Origin: Mortierella alpina
Lineage: Eukaryota; Mortierellomycota; Mortierellomycetes; Mortierellales; Mortierellaceae
Length of the DNA: 64,000 nt
NCBI GenBank assembly: GCA_029449245.1
Contig: JANATF010000006.1
Location: 1,116,001 to 1,180,000, forward strand
Direction: 5' to 3'
Each line of letters begins with the position of its first letter. The stretch's first letter is position 1. Under the pieces are notes generated by a model that did no database searches, had not been told where the DNA came from, and saw only the letters and a program-made list of their open reading frames with translations. This document shows positions 45,301 through 56,899 of this stretch, piece after piece. The position numbers and the translations under genes were made by a program.

Positions 45301-48300
45301 GAAGGTCCACCGGGATAACCGTTGTTGCCATTGGGTCCTCCAGTAGGGGAAAGGTCCTTGCTCTCGACCACAACCTGGTCGAGGTCACCGATCGGGCCAA
45401 CAGGGGCCAGAGGAGGGATAGAGCCAGAAGAAGTGTGGCCAGCGGTGTACTGGGAGTGGCCAGCACCACCGATGCCACCGGCACCGAGCTCCTCTTCCTG
45501 ACGTCTTCTGCGACGGCGGGCAAAGATGAACATCAACGCGATCAGGCAGATCACGGCAAGGCCACCAATGATACCTCCGGCGATCTTGCCACCGTTTCCG
45601 CCACTGGTCTTGGAATCACCAGAGGGGGGAGGGGGGAGGAGGCCGTTAGTGGGGACAAGGCCTCCACCAGAGGTCATGGTGGGGGGGACGACGGAAGGGC
45701 CGCCAGATGGGGGGCCGGTTGGGACGGTGGGTGGTGGTGGTGGGATCCAAGATCCGCCGCCACCGTTGTTACCACCACCGTTGTTACCACCACCCCCGCC
45801 GCCGTTGTTGCCGCCACCACCACCTCCTCCTCCACCACCTCCACCACCACCTCCACCACCTCCTCCGGAGCCACCATCGCCACCGCCACCGCCACCACCA
45901 CCGCCACCACCACCGCCACCACCACCGCCACCACCACCGCCGCCGCCGCCGCCGGAACCACCATCTCCTCCACCGCCGCCACCGCCACCACCGGAACCAC
46001 CATCGCCGCCGCCGCCGCCGCCATTGTTACCGCCGGTGGGAGGGACGTAGATCACAGTGGGAGGGGTGATGGTGCCTGGGGGCATGGGCTCACCGGGCTT
46101 GAGGTTGGTCGAGCACTTGTCGGCAGAGGCGCAACCTCCATAGACAATGATGCCGGTTCCACAGTTGGCGACAGAGTAGTCACCAGTGACGGGGGCACCT
46201 TGGGATCGAGGGACGATCGTGTAGGGTGCGGGCGCGGTGGTGTTGACAGACCAGACTCCGAGACCATTGGCGTTCTATGCGATAGAAGAAAAAAAACATT
46301 CAAGTACACCTGCGTTAATGCTCTGACATGCTCATGGTCCTTGCGATGACTGCATCATGCAGCATGACATGGTGATCGGTTAAGAGTGCAGCATTCATCA
46401 TTCTGCATAGTGCAGATTATGAGACACTGAGGTCGCTGATGTCAACTGTTGATTGAAGATCGATTGTGGCACATCGCCTTGCGATTATCCAATGCAGTTT
46501 TTTTCTTTTCTTGTCTGTATCGTGGCCTCCCGAGAGTGGATTATTAAATCAAGACGGAGAAAACCCTCACCTTTCCAAAGACCCAGATCGATCCGCCATA
46601 GTTGGTGGCACGGGGCTGCGCAATATCCAGAGCGTGCATAGGGTGGAACTCGCTTGTGGTCTGGATGGGCTGAGTAGAGGCCGAGGTGGCAGCCGTAATG
46701 TCGTACCAACCGGAGCCTTTGGTTCCGAACAGGAAAAAGGTCTTGCCGTTGTTGGGAGCAGCGGCCAAAGACATGTCTGTTGGAATATTGCTGTGCAAAA
46801 AAAAAAAAAGGAGGCGCGTTTTAGCAGTGGCACATCAAAACAAAAGGTGTAAACTACACCAGAAACGGTAACTTACGAGGTGGTCAGCTCACTGCAAGAG
46901 TTAACGTTGTCGTTAATCAGCTGCACTCCAGTCAAATGGCCACCCTTAGAGTCCTGCCAGTGAATCAGAATGTCGTCCAATTTGCCGCTCTTGTCCTGGT
47001 AGACCATCGCGGCATTGTTGGGATATGTCATGGCGCAAGGAATTGCGCGCAGGGTCCAGGTGCGGGCCCAATGGTCCCAGATGGCAATGCCTCCCTCATA
47101 CTGGACCGCGAAGTGGTTGGTGGAGGTCAAGAAGCACTGCTCGGTGTGGTACGGCTTTCCGCCGCCTGGGTAGGGCAGCGACGTCCAAGTGACGGTAGCC
47201 CAGTTGGCAGCGCAGGTCGACTGCTGCACAAAGTTGAAAACCAAGTCACCCCTAGAGTCGTAACCGATCATGTAGGTCATGTTGTTAACACTGTCGATCA
47301 CCACGCAAGGGTGCTGGAGCACTGGTGGGGGCTCCGCATGCCATTTGCCCTGAACCGCAGTGGCTGGAAGGTGGAGAAAAATGATAGGGTATGTTAGATG
47401 GATGTGGTAAGCATAGTAAAGGTACATGTTGGTCTGTACATCGTGTGACATGGTAGTCGAGATATGCACAAGTGCAATAAAGAAAGAAGCTCCGTATGTT
47501 AAATTGAATAGAGAGCACCGCGAGCATGGTCTTCAGAAAGAAACAACAATGGGATCGATAGTAAAAATCTAAATTTACAGTGAGCACTCTGCAGCGGGAT
47601 ATGAGCAGAAAAAACGACTCGGGGAGCCAGGGAGTAGTGGAGCCTGGGGTAGGAAGAGAGCACATTGCCACGAAAGTGACAAAGGTGCACATGTGGAACA
47701 GAGCAGTGAAAGGATGATCCAGATAATACCAACATGACGCGTTCAGGTAGATAGTCAATGAAGCGCCGACTTCAGTGGCCATCAAAGACTCCCAGCCTGG
47801 TTCGAGCGTAAAACATATGGCACACTTGAATCTGAAACATCATGAAGCTGGTTGGGTGCCCTGAATTCTGTGCCTGAAAATAACCCCACCACACAAAACC
47901 ATAATGACAGTATCCCAAGCGTCGCACCAAGTGACTCTCTGAACCAGAATGCCTTTGCCGAACCGGAAGGGCACTGACGGGAGGGGTATGAGCATAGAAG
48001 GTGTGGCGGGAGAATCGTCAAAATCGCCAAATACAGCGCACGAGGATAGGCAGAGAAAATAGAGCAAGGGGAGGGCGGTTTGTGCCAGGGGGTGCATGAA
48101 GGAGGGAGCACGGCTCCCTGTAGGGCGGATGCGAAAGTATGTGGGTGTTGTTGTCTCCAAAGAGCAATAACATCCAGCAGCAAGCTTGGCCACTGAATGC
48201 TACCGCCAGTACCCAAGTATCTTCTTCGGCCTTTGAGGCATCGGCGAGGTCCTCCCATTGAAAAAATTGGTCCAGAGCACCACCAGGGAACAAAAAATCA

Positions 48301-48590
48301 CAGGCCGTTGAACGGTCCGACGCATGCGCTCGACGCCCCTTTTTTCGACAGTGATATACGGTGAAAGGACTTTTGTGCAGGAAATCCAAAAAGGGACCAT
48401 GCCGATAGAAGTCCCGTTGTAAAAATCTGCATGCTTGCAGCACGAGTGCGACAAGGGTGGGATTAGTAATGGGATGGTGAGTGAGGGGTTTCTTACGATC
48501 AACATCGACTTGAGCCGAGGCAGGTGCAGCAGCCAGCAGGATGGAGGCCAGGAACGATGCCATGGCGGCCTTGTTCCTCTGAATGTCCAT
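42381..48590 (-). CDS. Receptor-like transmembrane pseudokinase with poly-Gly stalk
   Basis: Four exons: 48590-48497, 47363-46877, 46790-46571 and 46274-42381, giving 1,564 residues. Order: signal peptide (MASFLASILLAAAPASAQV within the first 31 residues); a roughly 290-residue extracellular region of beta-propeller character (repeated WxxWxxLP, FGTKGSGWYDI and SIWVFGK segments, scattered Cys); a long poly-Gly stalk, then Pro-rich sequence; one membrane span (IAGGIIGGLAVICLIALMFIFA) with a RRRRRR stop-transfer; a Pro/Gly-rich juxtamembrane part; about 16 repeats around ERTxTGEIR; and a C-terminal kinase fold. In the kinase, TIKWMK keeps a beta-3 Lys and YAAPEIL is the APE motif, but HRD is HLN and DFG is NFG, so both catalytic aspartates are missing. 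It is probably a signalling scaffold at the cell surface. Intron 1 is 1,133 nt, far longer than the rest. Confidence 0.82.
43420..44690 (-). repeat. Tandem ERTxTGEIR-type protein repeats
   Basis: About 16 imperfect copies of a short unit with consensus (T/S/V)ER(T/S)x(S/T)GE(I/T)RxI, alternating with hydrophobic IIVGGFSG or polar LIPTNEP spacers, between the membrane span and the kinase fold of the receptor-like gene. Pairs of units form longer super-repeats of about 90 residues. Confidence 0.8.
45770..46045 (-). repeat. Poly-glycine coding microsatellite
   Basis: GGN repeats on the coding minus strand (CCN on plus) encode a near-continuous Gly tract with Asn-Asn, Asp-Gly-Gly-Ser interruptions, about 90 residues in the extracellular stalk of the pseudokinase. 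Such tracts expand and shrink readily, and length polymorphism between isolates is expected. Confidence 0.9.
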
Positions 48591-51500
48591 TGTGTTTCAA
48601 AAGAGGGCCCTCTTTTTCAAATGGTCTGAGTTGAATAGAAGTGCGAGATTTCCAATGAATTAGTGGGTGGGTGGCGAGGGGCGAGGGTATATGGAATGAA
48701 AGATGTCTTTGATGGGCCTCCCCTTGGGTGTATGAATGTGGATGGAGTGGGAAGGATGGAGTTAAGGATGAGGGGGAGGATGAGGATGAGGAGAGGGAAA
48801 GAATGAATCAAAGAGAGAGAAAGAAAGAGAAAGAGAGAAATGAAATGAAAGGGGGGGAGGGGGGAAGGATGAACAACAAGGGAACAAAAAAAAGAAAAAG
48901 AGAGAGAGAAAAAAAAAAGGACGCGGAGGCGCGAGTGAAAAGGGTAAAGCTTAACCAGCGCAGGGCAAGGTGCGCGCTGTCTTGGTCCTACTCAGGAGAA
49001 CAGGATGGTGTATCCAGAAGAAAATGCTGCTCTAGCAGGCGTCTTCGGACCGGAGAATGTATGAAGGGAGAGGACACCTGGTGGAATCGATGGGTGGGCT
49101 GCACTATGTACTGCCCTGAACCGAATGCAAGGCAGAGCAGAGGCCCGGGTGCTAAAGGTGTAGACTGGTACTGTATGTATGCTGTCGTAGGACGGGAAAT
49201 GGTGCTCAGTCTCGCTACGGGTGGAGTGTGAAAAGAGAAAAAAAAAAGTATTTTTTGCTCTCAAAGCTTTTTATATCTCTTACAACACTCGAGAGCATTG
49301 GATGGCACACACCTGCTTCTCGCACCCTCCAGATGGACTCACGAGACGTTTGGAGCAAGTAGAGTCTACATGCGCAATGCCATGACGATACAACTGATGC
49401 TCGTCCCGCATGGTGCCAGAAATCTTTCGGTGCAGAACCGCAACGCAGATGTGAGCGGAAAAGTTGCAGTCGCTCGCATCGTTCGTAACATCTCTTGCTC
49501 AACCCTGAAATGCAATCGAGCAAAATTCTTGGTTGGCGGAAAACTTTGTCCTGTGTTGATCTCATGGCAGGTTCATGCGGCCCTTGAGTGTGTGTGTGTG
49601 GTAATGGTCGTGGTGATGGATAAGCACAGTAGAATGCCTCGATGCCTCGAGTTCCGATAAAAAAAAAAGAGTGTAGAGTGTAGACCATGTCCATTTTTTT
49701 CATGCACTCCCGCGTACCATTAGCAAATCATGAATATACTTCCCGAGGAGGGCAAGAGCTTCCTTTCACATATGACGACCAAGCTTGCCCAATCGATGTC
49801 TACCAGTTTTTTTTTTTTTTTTCTGAGGCCAAGTCCTTCATGGCAGCATATTATGCGCCCAGCACTGCCGATGAAATACAGCAACAGCTCATGACAACTT
49901 GCTCCCCATGGGGTCCATAACTTTGCTCTCGACGTGGCCCGCCTCCTGCAAGTGAGCGCTGGATAGCCTAGCAGCAAACGTGGATCCGGTTACCGTACTC
50001 CACTGAGTCGACTCACTTCGCACATCTTGGTCGGTAGCGGGAAACTGCCCAGCTAATAGGATTACCGAACACCGAAAATATCTCGGTTGTTAAGCCCCAA
50101 AGGGAGCTCGTCTCACCATACTAAGCTGAGATCGAAGTGCCGCCGTCTTCTGTCCCTTATCCGCTACATCTGTGCAGTGGGAGGAAGTCAAAAGATAATG
50201 GTAACCAAGTTCTGTCCCAGTCCCTGGCACTAGTTAGTCTATGATGTGTAAGCTAGACCTTTATGGTTCTCGCTTTCTCATCGCAAACTCCCACGAGGAG
50301 TTGAAATAAGCATTGTGAGTTGATCCTGTAACTACCCATGAGGTTCAGGGCAGCATCAAAAAAAAATGGCGAAGGAAAATGCTCCTAAAATAAACGTACC
50401 TCAGCTGCATGATGGCGGGTGCTGTAGTGCGCTGCACCATGCCCCACGCTCACCAGGCCCAAGTGAATATTGTCATCCTCGCGTCAATGCTCCGCGAAAG
50501 TAACAGCAAGACTGAATCTAGCATTGTGTGATTTCAAAGCTGCACACGTAGCAATACTGACTGTCAAGCTGGCGATCAAAGCCCGAGCCCGTTAACAGTC
50601 TGTGCTAGTCAACAAGCAAGAAATGTATGTTAAACAAAAAGCGATAAGCAAACACAATCGAAATCAGAAGCTGGCTAGTGCTTTGCCCGTACCCGCGGTA
50701 TTTTCTTTTGTTTGTGATCGCAGTCTAGCATGCTGTTGCTACCACGAAATCAAGGGCGGAACCCAAAACAGATGCAAGATGGTGTGGGTGCCACACAAGG
50801 GCCATCAACAAAAACACAAACACGCCTGCATGAGCAAATATAGAATGTCTTTTCGATGAGGGGGTGCGCCAATTGAGCATGGGCCTTGGTAAACTCGTTG
50901 TGCATTGGGCTGGAGGCGGTCCGCCTTGCATAAAAGGCGTGAGAGAAAGAGGATTTTTTTTACTGCCATCTTTTGCGCATGTTGTTCGAATTTGATCGCG
51001 CACCACACTTTGGCTGCAGGAAATGATGTGTGGACAGCTCAAGTGGACCTTTTCTCTCAGATCGTGCGCCAAACTTACCCGCTCTTTCCCTCAAGTCCGC
51101 CAGGCTGCGGTAGCGGAAGGCCACGACCCCCACCCCCCTATGTTGCGATTCCTGCTTCTGCCAACTGGTTTTCAGTCAACGATATAAATACAAACAGCAC
51201 CTGAACCTGAACCATCTCAACTACGTGTCTGCAGTCGCTTTCTCGCTCATTGTTTTATGGATATCGACGCCTAAAGTGGAGAGTACTTCGGGCTATTTTC
51301 AGCGTCAACCCCTTCACTCCGCCACCCATGGTAAACCGCCTATGAACCATCCCTGCAAGGAACAGATTTCGACCTGCGCAGCGCCATTGAGCAAAGAATG
51401 TGAGACAAGCATATCCAGAACTCTGAACCTCGATTCAGTTATTCATGTCGCAAGCGAGATCTCCAGCCTACGGCACTGCCATCAAACTGAGCTGCCCGGC

Positions 51501-51870
51501 TCGGAATTTTATAAACGTTCCTGAACATGTATATACAACCTCACAGATACTTACTAGGGGGTTCAGCGGCACAGGAGTTCCTTAAACCCATTGCCACTGC
51601 ATCCGCCATCGGGTACCAGATGCGCAGCATGGCTTGCTATGCAACAGGCGCATCGTCCAGTTGGGTTCTCTTGGAGAGACCAAAAACATTTTGGTTGAAA
51701 GTGTAGACTTTCCACCTCACCGTGCCAGCCTAGGTCTACTCGAAGCCTTCATTCTACAAGGATTGGCAAATGATAAGGATGGTTTTTATTGACAGGACAC
51801 GATGCAGAATGAAGATGAAAAACGAAAAAAAAGAACAAGGCAACATATAGCAAGTAGAACGATCGTTTGT
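48591..51870. other. Gene-poor stretch, 3.3 kb
   Basis: No supported gene. It holds the pseudokinase promoter, a purine-only-like GA/GGGA tract at about 48760-48930, a T-run at 49808-49823, and at about 49980-50150 a cluster of short inverted repeats (for example TGAGTCGACTCA near 50005) that could fold but match no RNA family I know. A TATAAATA element sits near 51182-51189 without an attached ORF. Confidence 0.45.
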
Positions 51871-53526
51871 CTACTTCTTGACACCGACGACGGCCTTCAT
51901 GCGCTCTGGTATCCTCTCCTTTCGGTTCTCTGGCTTTGTGTGTTTCCTGACATTCTCCTCCTTGACCTTTCTCGAGTTGATCATAATCGACTTTCTCTGA
52001 GTGGCAGTCTTGATGCTCTTGGGCACATTACGATGACGATTGATCCTACGGATCTCAGGAACGCTAGCAAACTTCTCCTTGAGCTTCTCGGAGTATTCCA
52101 GGTGGGCTCTCTCGCGGTAGTCCCGGGGACCCATCTTCTCAGAGGCACGAGCCTTCCAGAGACGAACGTTGCCATCATCGGAGCCGGAGAGCACATACTT
52201 GTTGTCCATGGTGTAGAGGACCGAGAAGACCCGCTGCATACGGTTAGTATGGTAGATGTCACGGGAGCGGCCCTGGCGGGCGTTAAAGAGTCGCACCGTG
52301 CGATCGTAGCCTCCAGTGACGATTTCCTCTCCTGTGGGCGAATAATCAACCGACATACTGTCAAAGACAAACCATGGAATGTTGAGTTGAATTAGTACGA
52401 ACCTCGCAAACGGAAGAAGAGGAAACACAAAAGGGCTTAAGGTCCACTCGTCGTGAGTTGTGGAGAAGAGCGACATAAGTGCTTACACTGCAGAGACATG
52501 ATCCTTGAGAATGTTTTGGGACTTGTCCATCTTGCGCATATCGAAAGAGTATACGTTGTGATCTTCATTTGCTGCCACAAAGTTGAAGGCTTCCATGGGA
52601 TTCCAGGCAATGGCATTAGTCCTCATGGCCAGGATCAGCTTTGTCACGGGCTGCGACGTCCGGAGATCATACAAGATAATGGTTCTGTCTGATCCAGTCG
52701 AGGCAATGATATTGGTCTCTGTCTGGTTGAACTTGACGGTGTTGATGGTATCGACGCCCCAGTTCAGGGTCTGGACGGGTTCTGCGCGGTCATGGTCCCA
52801 GATGTCAATTGCGGATCCCGAGGTTGCAAATATATTGTCTGAGCGATGGTGTGAGATTCCGCTGAAGGCGTTCTTTCCTGTGTAGGTAGCTACGGGTGCA
52901 ATAGTGGATTCTGATCCTGTCTCGTATGTTGAAGGATCCCAGATCTTGACTGTGCGGTCGTTGGAGCACGACAAGAAGCGCTCGCCCTCCAGGAAGCTGG
53001 ACACGCCCGTGATCATGGCCTTGTGGCCAACGGTGCTCCAGATCGACTTTTGCTCCGAGAGCGACCAAAGACGCAGATCGCCATCTCCTCCTCCCGAGAC
53101 GAGCCAGTCCAGCTTCTTGGGGTGCTTGGCCATGCAGTAGACGCCGTCGACGTGGCCCGAGAGTGCGCCGACAAAGGGCTTGGCGAACATGCGCTCGACC
53201 TTGGTCGCGTTCAGTGCGCGGGTGTACTCGCGGGCCTTCTCAAAGGGGTGGAGGGTGGGGTCCAAGTTGCGCTGGATCTTGTGGATATCATTGGAGCGCT
53301 GACGGGTGGCCTCCTCTGCGCTGCGAGAGAGGACTTTGACCTTCTACTTGCGAGAGAGACATTGGGTGAGTGAGTTTGTGACTCTCCCTTAAACAGCGCA
53401 TATATACACAAACACATACACATGAACATAAATATGAACATGCGACTGGCCATGGCTCCCTGAGGGCATTGGTAGGCTGGCAGACATGCCCTGAGGCCGG
53501 TGTCAAGTGGGGCACACAATTACCAT
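51871..53526 (-). CDS. SOF1: SOF1/DCAF13 WD-repeat protein, small-subunit processome
   Basis: Exons 53526-53524 (the ATG alone), 53343-52487 and 52357-51871, giving 448 residues, matching the family length (about 445-490). The first coding exon is just the start codon followed by GTAATT; the second begins KVKVLSRSAEEATRQR, fitting the Sof1 N-terminus. WD repeats are visible as DGVYCMAKHP ... GGDGDLRLW, RFLSCSNDRTVKIWD, FATSGSAIDIWD, IIASTGSDRTIILYD, VAANEDHNVYSFD, IVTGGYDRTVRLF and VLSGSDDGNVRLW. The C-terminal Sof1 domain (LEYSEKLKEKFASVPEIRRINRHRNVPKSI) and a basic tail follow. Sof1 is an essential nucleolar component of the U3-containing SSU processome for 18S rRNA maturation. It is divergent from NOC2. 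Confidence 0.95.
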
Positions 53527-53975
53527 GGATGCGACAGGGATGGATGGGCAGGGACAAGGCGGGTCACGGGCGGTTGCAGGGATATGCGATGCACGGCAAT
53601 GATGAAGACAGAGGCTGCGATGGAGGCTGCGATGGAGAATACAAGGAGAAGACGGCGGCAAAAGGAAACACTGATGGACACAGAAGAGGAAGGAACAGTC
53701 TGGTGGAGTGGAGCAAACTGCAAGTGACTTTGACGTGTGTGTGTGTGTGTGCAGCAGGGTGTTGCAGAGACGAAAAAAAAAAAGAAGCCAAGCCACCGCG
53801 TTGTTGTTTTCTTTTTTTTTTTTTTTTTTTCTGCTGGAGGTGTGAAAAACACAACACTTCTTTTCGCAGGTGGTTTTGTTCGCCTCATTCATTACATCGC
53901 CTTTGCATCTCGCCTTTGGCTCCTACTTCTCCCCCTCAACCTCCCCTTCCCCTTCACACCCACAGCACTTCCGCG
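53527..53975. promoter_or_regulatory. Divergent promoter region, SOF1 / NOC2
   Basis: 449 bp between the two start codons. It contains a GTGTGT run (about 53737-53750), an A-run and a 16-18 nt T-run (about 53812-53830), then a C/T-rich leader directly before NOC2. Poly-T tracts of this kind often exclude nucleosomes in fungal promoters. Sharing by two ribosome-biogenesis genes suggests co-regulation. Confidence 0.5.
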
Positions 53976-56634
53976 ATGGCAAAGGCTAAAAAGGCAACCA
54001 TCAAGTTCCAGAAGAACCACCTCAAGACTGCCATCGAGCAGCGCAGGAAAAAGCAAAAGGCCACCCAGGTCTACAAGAAGCGCAACCCACAAAAGTTTGG
54101 TCGTGGCGCTGCCGGCAGCTCCGCTAACGGCGACAACGAAGAAGCCCAGGGCGATGATGCTGAGCAAGAAGCCGAGAAGAACGACTCTGGAGATGAAAAG
54201 TAAATCTCACACGCACTCGAGCAAAACTTGTCCTGATATATCACTTTGACCCCCTGGTGCTAGGTACTCGATCTGCGCTCCTTCGGCTAACGCATCACGT
54301 TTTCACCCTGAATTATAGGTCTGCCGACAAGAGTGTCGATGAGTTTTTCAACAATGATCTGGACTCTGACGACGAAGAGCCAGAGTCTGACAATGAAGAC
54401 TTTGCTGGCATCGACACGATCGTCGAGGAAGACGATGGATCAGATATGGATATGCCCACGCCAAAGAAGCTGACCACCGCACAAAAGGAGAAGTTGGCAG
54501 CCAAGGAAGAAGCCGCCAACAAGATTCAGCTTGATGCCTTGAAGGAGAAGGACCCAGAGTTCTACAAGTACTTGCAGGAGAACGACCAGGAGCTTTTGAA
54601 CTTTGATGGCGAGATGGAGGATTTGGTCAGCGAGGAAGAGGACGACGACGAGCAAGAAGATGACGAGGAAGAGGACGAGGAGATGCAGGGCAGTGACGAG
54701 GAGATGGAAGAGCCCGAACCAAAGGTGAGTCTTTCATACCTCGGATCCAACTAAAGGCTTCTGCTTAGTGAAAGGACGTTTGATTATCGCTTCTTTGCAC
54801 CGTTGCACTGCTGACCATATATGTTTGTTCCGGCTGTATTCTCATAGAAAAAGTCCAAGAAGGCCAAGGTCGAGGAAGAAGAGGAGGAAACTATGGATGG
54901 AATTCCTCTCGTCACAAAGGCTATGGTTGATACATGGCAGTCTGCTCTTGTTGAGAAGCACTCTCTTCGCGCCTTGCGCCGCCTCTTGCTCGCTTTCCGT
55001 GCTGGAGCACATCTGCACGATTCCGACGACGACCGTTCGTACGCTTACAAAATCAACAGCCCCGTCGTCTTCAACAAACTGGTTGTCACTTGCTTGAAGC
55101 ATGTCATTCCCACATTGGACCACCATCTCCCCGTCCAGACTACTTCAGGAGGCAAACCTAAACCCGTCAACTCCGGATCCAAGTACACAACTCTTCAGCC
55201 TCTCATCAAGTCCTTCCTTCAAAACACACTCCACTTGCTCAAGGAGTTGACGGACCAGGAGATGATTTACTTTGTGATCCGTGAGTCCGAGAAGGCTATC
55301 CGTTACCTCGTTGGATTTCCAAAGATTGCCAAGGACTTACTGAAGGTAAAAAAATAGGACCGACAACCACGCACAAAAGAACAAAGGAAGAAAAGAGAAG
55401 GAAAGAAAATCTCCTTGTTCGCCATTCACTGACTATCATCTTTTCCTGAAATTCACTTCTTTAGCACCTGCTGTTCCTTTGGTCCACTGCGACCGACCGT
55501 GTCAGGATCATCTCATTCTTGACCATTCGCACAATGTGCCTCCAATTGGGATCCAACTATCTGGATTTGGCGCTGAAGGGAGTCTATCTGACGTTTGTCC
55601 GCTACGCAAAGACAACGACCATGCACACCTTGCCCAACCTCCATTTGATGCAGAACTGTGTTGCTCAATTGTACGGCATGGATTACGACCGCTCATACCA
55701 GCACGGATTCGTCTATGTTCGCCAGCTGGCCATTCATCTTCGCAACGCTGTCTTGGTCAAGACTAAAGAGTCTTACAAGGCTGTCTATAACTGGCAGTAC
55801 CTCCATTGTTTGGGTCTCTGGTCTCAGGTCGTCTCCACGCACGCGCTAAACACTGCTGGACAGCCGACTGCTCTGCACACATTGATCTACCCCTTGGTCC
55901 AGGTGTCGCTCGGAGCACTGAGATTGATCCCTACCTCCACCTACTACCCGCTCCGGTTCCAGATTATCCGCAACTTGATTCAGTTGGTCGAAAACACTGG
56001 CACGTTTATCCCCCTTGCACCATTCCTCTTTGAGGTTCTGGAGGGAGGAGAGATGAAGCGCCCTGGCCGCAAGGGTACGATGAAACCTCTGGAGTGGGAT
56101 CTTGGATTTAAGTGCAACAACGATTACAAGGGATCAAGGGTTTATCAGGACGGCACTGGCGAGCAGGTCTATGAGCTGATGACGGAGTACTATGCCCTTT
56201 TCAGCACCTCCATCTCGTTCCCCGAGTTGGTCATTCCAGCGATCGTCCAGTTGAAGCGCTTCATCAAAAAGTCGAGTTTGGTCAAGTTGACAAAGCAGTT
56301 TGCGGGCTTGGTTGACAAGCTGGAGCAAAACTCTCGCTTTGTGGAGATGGAGCGCAACAAGGCAGATTTCTCTCCCAGCGACGCTGCTGGCGTGTCTGGA
56401 TTCTTGAGAGATCAGGACAAGGACAAGACGCCACTGGGAAGCTACTGGAAGGGCGTGAGGAGGAGTGTGATGGCAAAGAGAAAGATGGTCGAAGAGGCAC
56501 GCAAGGACAGGGCCGAAAGGGAGGACAAGTCTTCGGCTTCAAGGAATAGTGAGGAGGAGGACGAGGACGACGAGTCGATGGACGAGGATGATCTCGACGA
56601 GATTGAGGAGGAGGACGATGTGGACAGCGAGTAA
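53976..56634 (+). CDS. NOC2: NOC2, 60S pre-ribosome assembly and export factor
   Basis: Exons 53976-54199, 54319-54724, 54848-55345 and 55465-56634, GT-AG introns of 119-123 nt, giving 765 residues. The N-terminus is basic (AKAKKATIKFQKNHLKTAIEQRRKKQK) and then strongly acidic. VDEFFNNDLDSDDE and DPEFYKYLQENDQELLNF are NOC2 hallmarks. The Noc2 domain (about residues 300-650) contains MVDTWQSALVEKHSLRALRRLLLAFRAG, YLDLALKGVYLTFVRYAK, RQLAIHLRNA, YNWQYLHCLGLWSQVV, ISFPELVIPAIVQLKRF and related blocks. The C-terminus is acidic. Noc2 pairs with Noc1/Mak21 and then Noc3 on pre-60S particles in the nucleolus and nucleoplasm. The length matches family norms. Confidence 0.96.
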
Positions 56635-56899
56635 GAGACTGCCCAACTATCGACAGCTACTAGCACACTACATGCATCTCTACACATTCCCTTTTTTCTT
56701 TCTTATGTTTACTCTAGTTCAACATTGTTCAAAAGCATCCCCATAAATCCATTTACATCATTCCGTGTGTGCAAAGGCATTTGCAAACTGCCTTGTCGAT
56801 ATCATGCTCGAACGTCTTTGTACACTTGAGCTCGTACAGGTTACAACCGTCTCAACGAGGCAGGGGCTAGTCGCAGGACGGTGAGACAAACCAGAACAT

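Noticed and set aside
44639-45523. A 294-codon minus-strand open frame out of phase with the pseudokinase exon
   Set aside because: It overlaps the confirmed coding exon in another frame and is Leu/Arg/Ala-rich noise from GC-rich codons.
45435-46349. Plus-strand frames encoding poly-Thr/Ala, poly-Pro and poly-His
   Set aside because: They are translations of the poly-Gly microsatellite in the wrong frames or strand. Repeats leave all six frames open.
49215-49703. A 162-codon minus-strand frame and an overlapping plus-strand frame at 49298-49660
   Set aside because: They overlap each other on opposite strands, show no domain and begin or end in homopolymer runs, so neither is supported as a gene.
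50050-50150. Possible 5S rRNA gene (GTTAAGCC-like string)
   Set aside because: Only an eight-base resemblance. The flanking internal-promoter boxes and overall 5S sequence are not present.
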